A stretch of 64,000 bases of DNA. Origin: Leptodontidium sp. MPI-SDFR-AT-0119. Lineage: Eukaryota > Ascomycota > Leotiomycetes > Helotiales > Leptodontidiaceae. This document shows, piece after piece, positions 33,158-45,804 of this stretch; positions within the stretch are counted from its first letter, which is position 1, and each line of letters begins with the position of its first letter. The stretch lies in contig JAHLEZ010000005.1 of assembly GCA_020726505.1 (NCBI GenBank), forward strand, positions 2,604,001 to 2,668,000. The letters run 5' to 3'. A model generated the notes under the pieces. That model had not been told where the DNA came from, did no database searches, and saw only the letters and a program-made list of their open reading frames with translations. The position numbers were made by a program, and so were the translations under genes.

Positions 33158-34378
33158 GATGATTGGATTTGGTTGGATTGGGGTATCAGGATGTGGTGAT
33201 GTGTGATGTTATGGTTTGTTTTGGTGACGATGTTGATCTGCGGTGTTGTCGGTGTTGTTGAAGGAAGGAAAGAGGGGTGGAGTGAATTTTGATGGAGGGG
33301 TAATATGGACGGGGAAGGATGACGTCATCAACGTGCAGCTTGATGAGAAGTGAATGAATTGAATCGGGCAGTTGCACTTTCTTAACCGTTCTCTCTTTAT
33401 GATAAAATATTTGCATATGTGATGAAGGGAGTTTGCTTTTTATCAAAGAAATTCGAAGGGGAGCAGGCCAAGCGGTTCTTACAGGCGATACCGCCCCTCC
33501 GTCCAGGTTGATTTCAGGGTCGTACCACCGAAATCTTGCGCTAAAGGGCATGCAGTGTCACCAATTTTCAGGTACGAACCCCTGGAGTACAGGTGCAAAC
33601 AGGAGGGTCCCATTCAACCCGTGTTCAGCCTCATCACTTCATAATCAATGGACTTCAATACGGCTTGGTGAATCCACTGTAAATTAGATGGATTGAAGGG
33701 CATCATAGCTATAGTGTCCCCCATTCCTTTTAACAAAATCTAATAACGAAAAAGCTACATGTATCCCACACCCAACCCATGATCGGCTTCCCAGGAGCCC
33801 CAGAAATGACGAACGGAGGATACGAAATCTCCAGCCTCCAAGAACAAACAGGTGTTCAAGCATTTTCTTAAATAGTTTGAATCTCCACTCGCCCATGAGA
33901 AATGGTCGCTGGCAACCTCCAAATTCCAAAGCCACTCTTTCCCATCCAAAATACCAAGGACAGACTTTGAATCCAGTCCAACGCCTTGCTATGGCCCAAA
34001 GATCCCATCCCATCACGCAAAAATATGAGGTACAACGTAAGGACGGGATATGCCAAAAGTGCCGACAGCTTCCTCAGATATACGCAGCATATCATCCGAA
34101 ACCAGCTTCTCAGGAGCCAAATACGGGTCGCCGAGGAAGGCGAATCTTTCTAAGATCCCATGGATGCAGGATGTACACAGAATCCCTTCAACCTTCCCTG
34201 CTCGTATCTTCGAGTTATATCTGAGAGAGAGTTTGGTGCCAGGAGACGGCGAGTTGAAGAGGCGGAGAATGGTTGTCTGATGTAGGCGGAGAAAGGGGGT
34301 GGTGTGATGACAGACCGCTACGCTGATCGTCAATCTGGAGTAACATTGGCCAACAACGATAGGTTGAAGTGAGAAGCT
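33158..34378. other. Intergenic, possible old gene remains
   Basis: Minus-strand frames at 34333-34013 and 33949-33755 show protein-like composition but no ATG, shared splice sites or domain that would link them. Probably a decayed gene; not called. Confidence 0.4.
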
Positions 34379-34612
34379 CTAACAAGAAGCGTCGAGATCG
34401 CATGTCGTGTAAGTGTCGAAACTTTCATCTGTTGACGTGTAGTTGTCCAGTCCAATTCCACTGAACTTCAGTTCCTGGCAAGCAACGCCCGAGAATGCGG
34501 TCGAGGCCGATGTGGTTGTGTATCTGAAGACAACATGCTGAGAGTGACCAAGAGATAGATAGTAAGCAAGAGTATAGACAAGCAGCATATGAATGCAAAC
34601 GAGAGACCCCAT
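34379..34612 (-). CDS. Small secreted protein, hypothetical
   Basis: From ATG 34612 the frame encodes 77 aa: a hydrophobic signal-like N-terminus (MGSLVCIHMLLVYTLAYYLS) and a short Ser/Thr/Asp-rich mature part with three Cys (one in FSGVACQEL, two near the end in TTCDLDASC). An in-frame ATG at 34675 would lengthen it and weaken the signal peptide. Such proteins are common candidate effectors or wall proteins in fungi, but without relatives this call is tentative. Confidence 0.4.
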   Translation of the reverse strand: MGSLVCIHMLLVYTLAYYLSLGHSQHVVFRYTTTSASTAFSGVACQELKFSGIGLDNYTSTDESFDTYTTCDLDASC

Positions 34613-34675
34613 GGTTTTAGGTGCGGCATTGCTTGCGAAAAGATGACAGAAAACTGAGTTGTTCTTACTGTTCAT

Positions 34676-35364
34676 AGACTTGAAAGGGAAGGGAATTTGA
34701 CTCTTTATAAATATCTTTCTTCGCCATCGTCAGGTTTCAATGGAATATGACGACTCCCTTTTTTGAGACTGCTGTTGGGACCTTGCCCCTGTTAGGTGGT
34801 GTTTGTTTTCCTCGGCACCGTTTATTCATCCAATCGGACATAACGCTTATCTATGACGACCCACTCTCGCCGTTTATTTGGCCAATGAAAAGCAACACAG
34901 TGATGTCTGCCATGTCAACAGTTGTGCCGAATCCGATCTCTATTGGTCCTCTGATTCGGATGAAAGCTCGTTGACTTTCTTCTGTTGATCAGCTGTAAGT
35001 ATCTATTAGTAGAACTTAAATCTGTTCGAGTCAGGCACTGAAAACGGTCCATGTTTTTCATTTAATTTACGATCACCGCGACTCTCACTTCATCCCAATA
35101 TGAACCTCGTCATATCTCACAAGAAAAGAGATTTGGAAAGCTGAGAATCTACATCCCGATTATTATCGTGATATAGGCTCCCTTCGCGCCTTGTTTGAGG
35201 CGATAAGTTTCAACCGGAGGCGAAGTAGAAAGACCCCGAAATTCACAAATTCTAGATGTATGAGTGGGAAAATAAGAGTCCTGAGGGTTTTTAGTCAGAG
35301 AAACTAGATTGACTGTGTGAGAACCTATTACATAAAGCTGATATATACAAGCCGATAATATTCA
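34676..35364. other. Intergenic, no gene seen
   Basis: Short frames only (for example 34747-34974 on plus). Contains the 3' end of the downstream secreted-protein gene. Confidence 0.45.
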
Positions 35365-36385
35365 TCACCCCGTAGTACTTGGCGAAACCGGTGTCCCGGC
35401 AGGCGTCGTAACAACAACCGGCATCGGCGTGCTACTCGAAACAGAAGCAGCAGTCGGACTAACAGCACCTCCACCAGTACTGGACGGTTTTACAGCCGTA
35501 GCTTGTAGAATCTGACCAGCTGCGTTGAAAACAATATCCACCAACGTGCCCAACGCACCGAACAGATACTGTTTCCTGACCTGCCCATTGCCCAATTGCT
35601 GTACCACTCCTGTTTCCGTCATGTTGGTTTTGTAGTTACCCACAATTTGATCAACTGTTGTTCCGGCTGTACCGACTACTGATTGTACGATGTTCCCGAG
35701 ATTGTCGATGAGGAAGTTGACAAGTCCACCAGGGCCAGTGACAGATCCCAGCAGGCCGTCGACAGCGCTAATTACACCTGTGACCTATTTTCTTGGTAAG
35801 TTTTGATTCAAAATAGAAGACAAGAAGTAGTCCTTGGGTTCTTACAATACTCGTGACATCCCTCAGCACATCAACCAACAACGGATTCAAGTCCAGACTC
35901 TTGAAAACCCGATCCACAATATCCACCAAATGTCCCAACCTCACAATAAGTTTGAGTTTGACTTCAACATCCGCGATCGTGATATTGATCTTCTGAACGC
36001 TGACTGCTACTCCAGCATTGATCGTCACGAGATTCGCTACTTGTGCGTTGAGATTGATATCCGCGGACAAGTTCTCCACGATCAGCTCGATGCGTTTGAC
36101 GCTCAGGTCGGGGACGTTGAGATGCACATCTGGTGCTGTGGGACCGGTCTGGGAAGGACGTGTTGAGACTGATGTTGCGGATGTGACTATGCGGGAGGAA
36201 CTGCTGCCTCTGCTTGAAGAGTCTCCTGCGCTAGAGCTGGGAGCTTCAGATACGGATGTTGCTGGTGGTGGGGTTGACGTTGAGGGTGGTGCTGTTACTG
36301 CTGCTGTTGAAGAAGGATCTGTCTGAGCTGATACAAGGATTAAAAAGCTAATTACCAGCAGGAGAAAGGTTCGAAGGGAAGACAT
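35365..36385 (-). CDS. Secreted repeat protein A (paralogue of the gene at 37430)
   Basis: Exons 36385-35846 and 35784-35365 (61-nt intron) give 319 aa. A signal peptide (MSSLRTFLLLVISFLILVSA) leads to a Ser/Thr/Pro-rich linker, then hydrophobic/polar alternating segments: PDVHLNVPDLSVKRIELIV, NLSADINLNAQVANLV, VQKINITIADVEVKLKLIV, SLDLNPLLVDVL, then a Gly/Val-rich region and an S/T/P tail. The segments VEN-L-A-INLDAQV…NAGV are shared with the divergent neighbour. The repetitive amphipathic pattern suggests a beta- or helix-rich surface protein; several N-glycosylation sites (NLS, NIT, NMT) are present. No known domain recognised. Confidence 0.82.
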
Positions 36386-37429
36386 CTTGGGTTATCGCGG
36401 AACTAGAGAAAACGACAGAATCAACCTCTGGATTTTAAGCTCAATGACAGGAAATCGATGGGTTGAAGCAGAGCCACAAAAAAAAAAAGGAGGTGGAGAA
36501 AGCAAGGTAAGGTGTTCCTGAAAGCGATGGTAGAAAAGACGAGGAGGGATGCGAAATTGGAAACCCCCCTATGAGAAGCAATCTCTTCAGCAACTCAATC
36601 GCAATGCCACAATCCCATTCCAATACCACCTTACACAACACATGGGAATCCCATTTCCATTTCCTCATCTACATCCACTAAGGTTCTCCCCTCCTTCTCC
36701 TATCCATGTTCATGCACGCGAATACAACTAAAATCCTGTTTGGGGTTACATTAAGCTTACTTCAACGCACGGTACCTGAATATTCTCCACGCTTAAATCT
36801 ACCGCTATCCAATTACTGGCTCATGGACTTTCTATCCCAGATAGGGGCCGTGTTCGGCACTTAATAGGAGAATTATTGACGCACATCAAACAAGGCTGTC
36901 ATGCGAAATCACATTCCTGCCTTGTTTTTCTCATGGAGATGTCCGCATCTAGATTATGATGGGATGGGACTGGTCTGCTTTATTTAACATCTGCTCGTTT
37001 AGGTAAGACGGAGAGGGGGGAACATGCTATTTGGAAAAGCCATCTTCGTCACAGGCGGCGTTTGGGGCATAGTACAATGTAGGGTTTTGAGTGAGCTGAA
37101 GACATGGCCCTATCATTATGCGTGGCTGGGATAGAGGATGTTCTCGAGTAAAGATGCTGGAGGACGGTTACCAGAATTGTACTTGTCGATCGGAACTCAC
37201 TCTGTTTTCTGGCTGTCCTTCACTCCTCTCTCTTTCACACCTTTCCCTCCGTTTACGCTCATCAGTCGACAGCTGGCTTACATGAGATTCTGAACCCCCT
37301 CTCTTCAGAATCTACGCGGTCTTTTTTCCCACCGTTCTCCCCTTCTCCTACGTTCGTTTCTTCGCTCTTGATTGTTCAAACTTACATTTCCACAATATAT
37401 TCGAACAGAGAACAGAAGCGGTGACCGTG
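36386..37429. promoter_or_regulatory. Shared divergent promoter of the two secreted paralogues
   Basis: About 1.04 kb between two head-to-head start codons. An A-run (36480) and long C/T-rich tracts before the plus-strand gene (37205-37370) are seen. Co-regulation is inferred from the arrangement only. Confidence 0.45.
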
Positions 37430-38472
37430 ATGTCACCACTTATGCCAAAACTCACACTCTTCCTTGCTTTCCTCTTCTACGCATCTGCACAATCCATCTC
37501 AACGGCGTCCTCGGATGGGTATTCAGGATACAATCTCACGCTATCTCAAGATCAAGAATCCGCAACTTACGATACATCTTCCACACCAGCAAATGTCTCA
37601 GTTGCTTGGCGTAAATTCCCAAATCTTCCTCCTATACACATCGGCTCAGCCAGAGCATTTCTCATCATGACCAAACGACACGCAGAAGCTAACTTCTCCC
37701 AGCCGAGCCAGATGTCTACCTCAACGCCAGCGTCTTCATCGGCGAAATCTCCATCCTCGTCGCCAACCTCACCGCGAAAATAAATCTCGACGCACAAGTC
37801 CTCTCACTCTTAAAGTTCAACGCAGGAGTCGATTTGCAAATCGACAAAGTATCTCTAATCATCCAAAACATCTCCGCGAAAGTCGTCTTAGAAGCACGTC
37901 TCGAGAATCTCGTTCTCATGATTGACGACATCCTCGCTTCCTTGGATCTGAACCCGATTCTGGCCACCCTAGGGCAGAGTCTGAACAACATTACGGATTC
38001 GGTGGGAGGTTTACTTGGAGGCGTTGTTGGGACGCCGACGAGCGCTGCAACGGGAAGTCCGACTGCTGCGGCAAAGAAGAGGAGGAATGGGATTGATCCA
38101 CTGCAATCCCCGTACAATTATGAGATCCAGCATAATATCCTTTACACGATCAACGATTACACGGGCCATTCGCACACCAACCGTGTACTCTCCCAATCGG
38201 GAGCTATTGTCGACCAATCGCTGGATGATATGGGACATGTGGTGTCTGAGAAAGAGGTTGGGAGCTATGAGAAGGATATGCGGTTCAATGGGGATAATGT
38301 GACTGTTGTGCATGATGGGAAGGAGGTCTGGCAGTTGGAGTATGTGTATGAACCGTTCCGGGGGTTGATTGTACTTAGTTACGTTTTTGTTGATCAGGGA
38401 GGGAGAGTTGTTGGGACACAGGTTGCAAGTGAGGCTTATGCTGGTGGGAGTAGTACGATTGGTGATGACTGA
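37430..38472 (+). CDS. Secreted repeat protein B (paralogue of the gene at 35365)
   Basis: Exons 37430-37610 and 37703-38472 (92-nt intron with GCTAAC branch) give 316 aa. Signal peptide MSPLMPKLTLFLAFLFYASA; short polar segment; then EPDVYLNASVFIGEISILV, NLTAKINLDAQVLSLLKFN, DKVSLIIQNISAKVVLEARL and SLDLNPILATL, colinear with the divergent neighbour. A Gly-rich hinge is followed by KKRRNGIDPLQSPYN (possible dibasic processing site) and a C-terminal domain unique to this copy (RVLSQSGAIVDQSLDDMG, YEPFRGLIVLSYVFVDQGG). Function unknown. The frame continues upstream without ATG, so ATG 37430 or 37442 starts it. Confidence 0.82.
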
Positions 38473-39455
38473 TTTGTTTGGATGACTGGAGGTTGAGATT
38501 GGTGTACTAAATTTGCGGAGATTTTTGATGTTGAACCTTGAAAACATGCCTTTTCTTCCCACTTCTCTCTCCTTTTTTCTCAATGGGACAAACCCCATAC
38601 CGCCGATGCAGCTTGGGGCTGAGCTCGAGGGTATTTGAAGAGTTGTAGCTCGGTTAAATGCGAAAATGGAGGTAGTTACTAGCCGAGATGTGAACCATGA
38701 GTCGAAACACGGCACGGAGCGACCTCCTTGAGAGTTCATGCGATATCTATTCTCGTGCATGCTGCCCTGATGGCATTGTGAGATATACCCATACATGTAT
38801 TTCATGGAGGTCTTGGTCACACACATGGGCCTTTCGGAGATCACTCCGCGAATTTGAGAGATCTGTATCTTGATGAGGTTTGTATTCGACGGAAGTCCCA
38901 ATTTATGATTCTTAAAATCTCGACTAATCTTCAACAACTTTCATCAATGAATAACTCGTCTATTCTCTATTGTATCTTTGGAGTACCCTTAGCTGAGCAA
39001 AACGTTGACATTTACTGTTTGGGAAGTTCACGTGACAATTATGCGACATGATCAAAAATAGCAGTAAACTTTTGAAAGACAGAATGAATCATACTTAAAT
39101 ACACGCTATTCAAATTCAAGGGGACTTGGTATTTTCCTATTGTTTATCGAAATATAATAAACATTCAAAAGCCAAAGTCACGATCTCCGCCAAGATCAAC
39201 AAAGCTTGATCTTATCTCCTAACCGAAAGTGGCTTAAGCCACCGTATCCAAGATTAGATTTGACAGCTTTGACATGCAACTCCATGATCTTCAACATCTT
39301 CAGCTTCTGTCGTCGCTCTCTCCTCTTGTTTACATTTCTGCCGTCACTCGTTTCGCAGTCATGACCTTCGTTTGAATAGCTTCATATTTATAATGCCACC
39401 TCTAGAGCGGCCTGACCAGTAGTACTAATCGACGTGACACGCTTCTCCAGGGGCA
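38473..39455. other. Intergenic, P4-ATPase promoter
   Basis: AT-rich up to 39150; no coding frame supported on either strand. Confidence 0.5.
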
Positions 39456-42400
39456 ATGGGCCGTCCCAATGCCGGTGCTTCCGGATCTTCAGCCTCATCA
39501 GATATCCAGATCCATATTCAGGACGACAGAATCAATGCGCCCCCTAATGATCAGCCGTCTGGATCATCAGATGGACCTGGTGTACCTGGTGGGATTCCTC
39601 TGATCTCGTCGCCTTTATCCCCTCGTTCATCGGCCTCTCAAACCCCCGCTTCTGCACCAAAATGGCCTTCACCAGCACCAGTGACTCGGAGCCGTGGATT
39701 CTCTCTACGGAGAGCTGCATTTGCGATGAATCTGTCACGGTCCGATCAAAATATCCCTGAACCAATCCCTCAGCAGAAGCCTTCAGTTGATGAGGAGATG
39801 CTGGAGGAGAGTGGGGATAAGCGAGGAGGGGAGGCTCAAGATACCATCTTCTCATCTAGCGACCGGGAAAGTTCAAATGATGGGAAGCAACCAACTTCAT
39901 CTCCTGTTGTTCAGAGAAAGGAAACATGGTCGCCCAAGAAACATGTATCCAAACTTGCTTCAACCTTCACTCAAGTCATCAAGATAATCACACGAACCAA
40001 AGATATCCCACCGAGTAAAGATGGACGACATATCGATCTCAACTCATCCTCTCATGAAGATCCAATTGATGAACGGACAGGCAAGCCATTCATCGGCAAC
40101 ACTATCACTTCTAGTCGGTATAATATCTACAACTTCCTGCCTCGCCAACTCATCTTCCAGTTCTCACGAGTTTCGAATTTCTACTTCCTCTGTATCGCCG
40201 TCTTGCAACTTACTGGATTCAGTACCACGGGTACTTACAGTACTCTCGTTCCGCTCATGGCCTTTGTGAGTATTGCAATGGCTAAGGAAGGATTTGACGA
40301 TTGGCGAAGACATGTCCTTGACCGGGTTGAGAATCGCAACACGGTCGAGGTTTTACGTCGAGGTCCGGGCCAAGAAGACGAGTGGCTGGAAGTCAAGTGG
40401 TCAGAAGTGAAGGTTGGAGATATTGTCAAACTCGGTAGAGACGACGCTGTCCCAGCCGATTTGGTTCTCATCTACTCCGACGGTCCAAATGGAATGGCAT
40501 ACATCGACACCGCTTCACTCGATGGAGAGTCCAATCTCAAAGCCAAGCAAGCTTCGCCTATGTTGAGGAAAGTGTGTCGGGATGAGAAGGATCTGTCTCG
40601 CTGCCAAGCTCATATCGTCGTGGAAGACCCGAATATTGATCTGTACAACTTTGATGGCCGGATCACCATTGGGGACGAAACCCTGCCACTGACGGGAAAC
40701 GAGGTGATCTATCGAGGAAGCGTGTTGAGGAATACAATATGCGTGTTTGGAATGGTGATTAATTCTGGGGAGGAGTGTAAGATCAGGATGAATGCTATGA
40801 AGAATCCGAAAGCCAAAGCACCGTCGATGCAGAAGATTGTCAATCAGGTAAGTGCTCGCTTGCAGTTTTACTTTGTCTATGGCTTCTGCAACATCTAGGA
40901 GAAAGACACTGACGCATGATCTAGGTTGTTGTGATTATCGCATCTTTCGTAATGATCCTCACAGGATTAAACAATGCAGCTTACGGGGTTTGGAAATCGA
41001 AGAAAGAAAACAAAGCTACTTACCTGATGGGCGCTTCTGTTGGCCGTGGAGAGCTTTTCGCCAGTTCCTTCGTCATGTTCAGTACTATGATTCCACTTTC
41101 CTTGTACATCAGTTTGGAGATTGTCAAAGTTGGACAGATGTATATCATGGGAGATATCGAAATGTATGATGCGGAGACGGATACGCCAATGGAGCCGCGA
41201 ACGAACACCATCAACGAAGAACTGGGTCAGATTAGTCACGTCTTTTCCGACAAGACGGGCACGCTCACGGAGAATATCATGCGCTTTCGGAAGATGAGCG
41301 TTGCGGGTATGGCATGGCTTCATGATCTTGATCTCAAAAAAGACGATGTTGTTGAGAAAATACAGACCGGGCAGACGAGCGTTCCAACAGCGAAGTCGCG
41401 GGTTTTTGGGCACGCCAAACAAATATCAGATCTAGGCCCTTTGGTCGCATCAGAGACCAGGGATTCTGCCTTCAGAGGCAGGCGTAGTCAGTTGTCTCCA
41501 ACAGCGACCCAGACATCTACCAGCCAGTATGAACTGCCATCCAAACGGGAGTCTACCACAGAGGAGCTCGTAGCATACCTGCAACGAAGATCCGATAGCC
41601 CATTTGTTAAGAAAGCGCGTTTCTTCCTTCTAGCTATCGCTCTTTGTCATACAGCGTTGCCAGAAACTCAAGAGGATGGCGAAATCGATTACCAGGCTAT
41701 GTCACCAGATGAGCTTGCTTTAGTGAGGGCAGCCAGAGATCTGGGCTTCATCGTGGTTGACAGACCCTCTCAGTCCATCACGATCGTCTCAAAAGATGGT
41801 GACAAGCAAACGCGCGAGACCTACGAGGTACTCGATGTTGTTGAGTTTAGCAGTAAGCGGAAACGGATGTCAATCATCATTCGATTCCCAGACGGCAAGA
41901 TCTGTCTGTTTTGCAAAGGGGCTGACTCCACTATCATTCCTCGGCTCAAAGCTACGACGGGAGCGGTTCAAAAAGATGCGGAAATCCGCAAGAGCATGAC
42001 CGCGAAACGACGATCGGAGGCACAAGAAGAACTACGTCGACAAAGCGAAGATCGCCCACGCAACAGCCTCAACCGTCCAAGCATTTCCCGCACCAGGAGC
42101 CAAGTTGGACGTCCTTCTTTCGTCAGTCGGAGGAGCACTGCCGACGGACGGGCCAGTATCGAGTTCTTTGGACGAGTCCTGCATGACTCCCCGCGACCTT
42201 CGATGGTATCAAGAAGATCTTCAAACTTCGGCAATCTCAATATTGATCATTCGGTGGCATCTGACGATGCCGCAACCCTCGTTGCAACTCTCCAGCACAT
42301 CCATGATTTTGCTACCGAGGGATTGCGCACTCTCATGTACGGCCACCGATACCTCGGCGATGAAGAGTACCAAACTTGGAAGAAGCTTTTCCATGAAGCA

Positions 42401-44020
42401 TCTACGAGTCTGGTTAACCGACAAGAAATGATCGATCAAGCATCCGAGATTTTAGAGCGAGATTTAGATCTCACAGGTGCAACGGCAATCGAAGACGAGC
42501 TCCAGAAGGGTGTACCTGAGACCATTGACAAGCTTCGCAGGGCAGGAATGAAAGTGTGGATGTTAACAGGAGACAAACGGGAAACAGCTATTAACATCGG
42601 ACACTCATGCAAGCTTATCACTAGCTATTCCGAAGTCATTGTCTTGGATCATGAAAAGAACAACGTAGGCGAGGCAATTGCTGCCGCATTACAAGATATC
42701 CACCAAGGCGATGTTGCTCATTCGGTAGTCGTAGTCGATGGCCAAACGCTGTCAGACATCGAGGCCAACCCAGATCTAGCGGCCTCCTTCTTCGAACTCG
42801 TCATGGCAGCCAACTCTGTGATCTGCTGTCGTGCAAGCCCAACTCAAAAAGCGTTCCTGGTCAAGACTATCCGAACGAAGGTCAAGAAGTCGGTCACCCT
42901 AGCTATCGGCGACAGCGCAAATGATATCGCCATGATTCAGGAAGCGCATGTTGGTATTGGGATCTCTGGGAAAGAAGGAATGCAGGCTGCACGTACATCT
43001 GATTATTCAATTGGCCAGTTCCGGTTCTTACAGAGACTCCTGCTCGTGCATGGTCGGTGGAATTATGTGCGGACGGGAAAGTATATCCTCGGTACATTCT
43101 GGTATGTTTCCCCTTCCTCTGGCAAGCATATACTGACAAATCCGCTCTCCAGGAAAGAAATGATGTTCTTCCTCACTCAAGCAATCTACCAAGGTTACAA
43201 CGGCTTCACCGGAACCTCCCTCTACGAATACTGGTCCGGCTCCGTAATCAACGTGATCTTCTGCGCGCTCTGCATCATCTTCCTAGGAATGTTCGAGCAA
43301 GACCTACAAGCATCGACTCTCCTCGCCGTCCCTGAACTGTACCGCCGCGGGCAGCACAACGGGGCCTTCAACATGTGGAAGTACGCGTGGTGGAACTTCA
43401 TGGCGCTGACGGACGCAGTGGTGATATACTACTTTGTGAATCTCTCGTACGGGATGGCGAAGTTCAATGACGTGTTTGTGGATTCGAGTGATTTGTTTGC
43501 GTTTGGACAGTTAGCTTTTGCGATTTGTGTGGTGGTTATCAACACTAAACTCTTGTTCGTGTTCCTCTCCCCTCCCCTCTAGCCTTCCCTAAAGACTGCT
43601 CGAGAATCCAAGCTGATAGACATATCAATTAGGTTCCTCGAAATGCACAACCACACCATAATCACCTTCATCGGCTGGTTCTGCGGCATTGGCGGGTGGT
43701 GGCTGTGGAATCTAATCATCAACCAAGTATACGACCCCGCAACATCTTTCTACGGTGTGAAGCACGGCTTCGTGGATCGTTTTGGAAAGAGTAGTTTGTG
43801 GTGGCTGACGCTGATTGTGGGTGCGGCGGCGGTGCTGCTTTGGGAGGTTACGGTCAGTGCGATTAGGATTGCGTGGTGGCCAGATGAGGTGGATGTATTT
43901 CAGGAGTTGGAGAGGGACCCGGTTTGGAAGAGACGGTTTGAGGGAATTGCGAGGGGTGAGAGTGGATGGGATGGGAGGGGTGAAGAGGAGGAGGGTGAGG
44001 ATGTGAGGGGGAGGTTGTAG
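39456..44020 (+). CDS. P4-type ATPase, phospholipid flippase (Dnf3-like)
   Basis: Exons 39456-40847, 40925-43101, 43153-43554 and 43633-44020 give 1452 aa. A disordered Ser/Pro-rich N-terminus (about 200 aa) precedes GKPFIGNTITSSRYNIYNFL, two helices, the actuator loop ASLDGESNLKAKQ, the phosphorylation site FSDKTGTLTEN, the nucleotide-binding KGADSTIIPR, LTGDKRETAINIG, the hinge GDSANDIAMIQEA and the C-terminal membrane block (FWKEMMFFLTQAIYQGYNG). The enzyme moves aminophospholipids to the cytosolic leaflet of Golgi, endosome or plasma membrane. Long N-terminus and the GTYSTLVPLMAFVSIAMA segment point to the Dnf3 branch, which is my best guess. The last exon adds a hydrophobic segment and an acidic tail. 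Confidence 0.93.
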
Positions 44021-44422
44021 AATTGGGTATTTTGAGTTTTGAAGTCTCTGAGGCAAGATAGATAGATGGATTAGATCTGAAGAGGCAGGCGTTAAGGTGA
44101 TGATGGTTCTTCGCATTTCTACACTTGTATATAGACAAATATCTTAATAGCTCTAGCAACATAACGTCTACTTGATCCAGACTCAGATCAGTGTTTTGCC
44201 TCAATTTAGCGAGCGAGCCCCTATTTCCTCGCTAAGAGGACAATCGACATCATTTATTCAGCCGCTCTCGATACAATTTCTGTGCGGGTTTCTTTCAGTT
44301 CGCTGCTCTGAAGTAATACTCTTCTGGGTCAGGGAGACGGCGAGCATGCAAGAGCTCGGCAAGGCACCCAATGAAATTGTCATTCATCACCCTAAATCCA
44401 TGCATCGTGGGGCTGGATTTAG
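44021..44422. other. Intergenic, P4-ATPase 3' end
   Basis: No gene supported. Confidence 0.5.
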
Positions 44423-45725
44423 ATGAGGCTGGGGCAGGACACCTCGAACTCATCCTTTCATTTTATTTCGGAGGATCGTCATTCACGGCTGGCGACAGTG
44501 ACCTCACAGGCATCAGAGCGAGGTCCTCCGAGCACTGTTCCGTTCTCTTGTTACACTTTCGATATCGAGATAGCCGATCAGGCAGACTTCAAATACATAT
44601 GGATCGATACCTGTTGTATCGACAAGACCAGTAGCGCGGAGCTGTCTGAAGCCATCAACTCGATGTATGCTTGGTCGTCTCCAGGAAGAGATATTGAAAG
44701 AAACTGATGGTCATTCACTGTTCGCCTGCGAAGCTCCTAGTCGGCCATACTCGATTTTACAGAGCAACGATTTCATCAGCGTGTTGGCGGAGTCACCCAT
44801 TGATTTCATGCACACAGCGAACGCGGTCCCGTACCCGAGTAGCCCTTCCAGCCAGCCATGTGCAATGACAAGCAGAGGGCTCCGGATTGATGTGCTGCTT
44901 TATGATGAAACAACCGCTGTGATTGAGTGCCATTGGGAACATGACTACACCAATTCCATCGCAATTCCAGTCAAACACCTCGGCAACACAAATGTGTACG
45001 CCAGAGCTCCAAGTTCGGATCTGATAACGGTTGACCCTCGAGCTAAACCATTAGTGACGAGATCAACTATATTCCTCGTTAAGAATCCGGTCAGAGTTAC
45101 CCCGAAAAGAATATATCACGTCGAGCTAGAGGGAAGTGATGCAACCACGTATGAAGTCGCTCACATATCGCCTAGAAACTGCATCTGGAACAAGATACGC
45201 AGGACTCTGCAAGTCACACCTCAGCAGCAACTTCCCAGCGGCGGGGTGGCTTTTGCGTTTTATAGTCGCCGATTTAATCGCGCGTTTATGATTAGACATG
45301 ATTTTGCGTCCGGGCCAGAACTATATGTTGATCGGAAACGGCTCCCGAATCCGCGGATATTGGCGAGGCTGAGGGCTTAGAAAATTGACGATTGGCTCAA
45401 ACACTGCCATGATCTTGATCAAAGTAATCTCCATTATCATAGTCTTGTTGGCTGGAGGCGGGTTCTGGACGGTGCCACATCTGCCAATACACACCACTAT
45501 ATATGGTTTACGGTTGATGCCGTTGTGAGGTCGGAGACGGTTTTAAATCAGGAACATACATTTCTTCGGGTGGTTATGACGCAGGAAGATTCAGAATTTT
45601 TGAAGATATGCACGGTATTGCCTATACAGAGCAGATATGAATTTGGGAAGTGGGGCTTTTGGTTCGCGGATACCAAAGCAATTTCATGTAATATCTACCG
45701 GGAAATATATGCATTCGGTATGTGA
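44423..45725 (+). pseudogene. HET-domain protein with internal deletion and nonsense codon
   Basis: The first frame (from ATG 44423) ends in the HET signature KYIWIDTCCIDKTSSAEL…INSMYA. At about 44680 it meets, in a different frame, GRLQEEILKETDGHSLFA, the stretch that normally follows YGEG about 200 residues later, and a DUF8212-like C-terminal region (residues to 45378). After an in-frame TAG at 45378-45380 the same frame continues as open protein-like sequence to TGA 45725. So the middle of the HET domain, including WTLQELIAP, is deleted with a frame change, and the tail has a stop. Intact relatives trigger heterokaryon incompatibility. Confidence 0.8.
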
Positions 45726-45804
45726 TATGTGATATAATTTACTATGCTATTGGCCCTCGTTCCTCTCTCACGTCATCGGAATAAACTAGTGGCAACGGTA
45801 TGAA

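Noticed and set aside
38011..38937. 308-codon minus-strand frame
   Set aside because: Antisense to secreted protein B; no ATG-context or domain, composition of a shadow frame.
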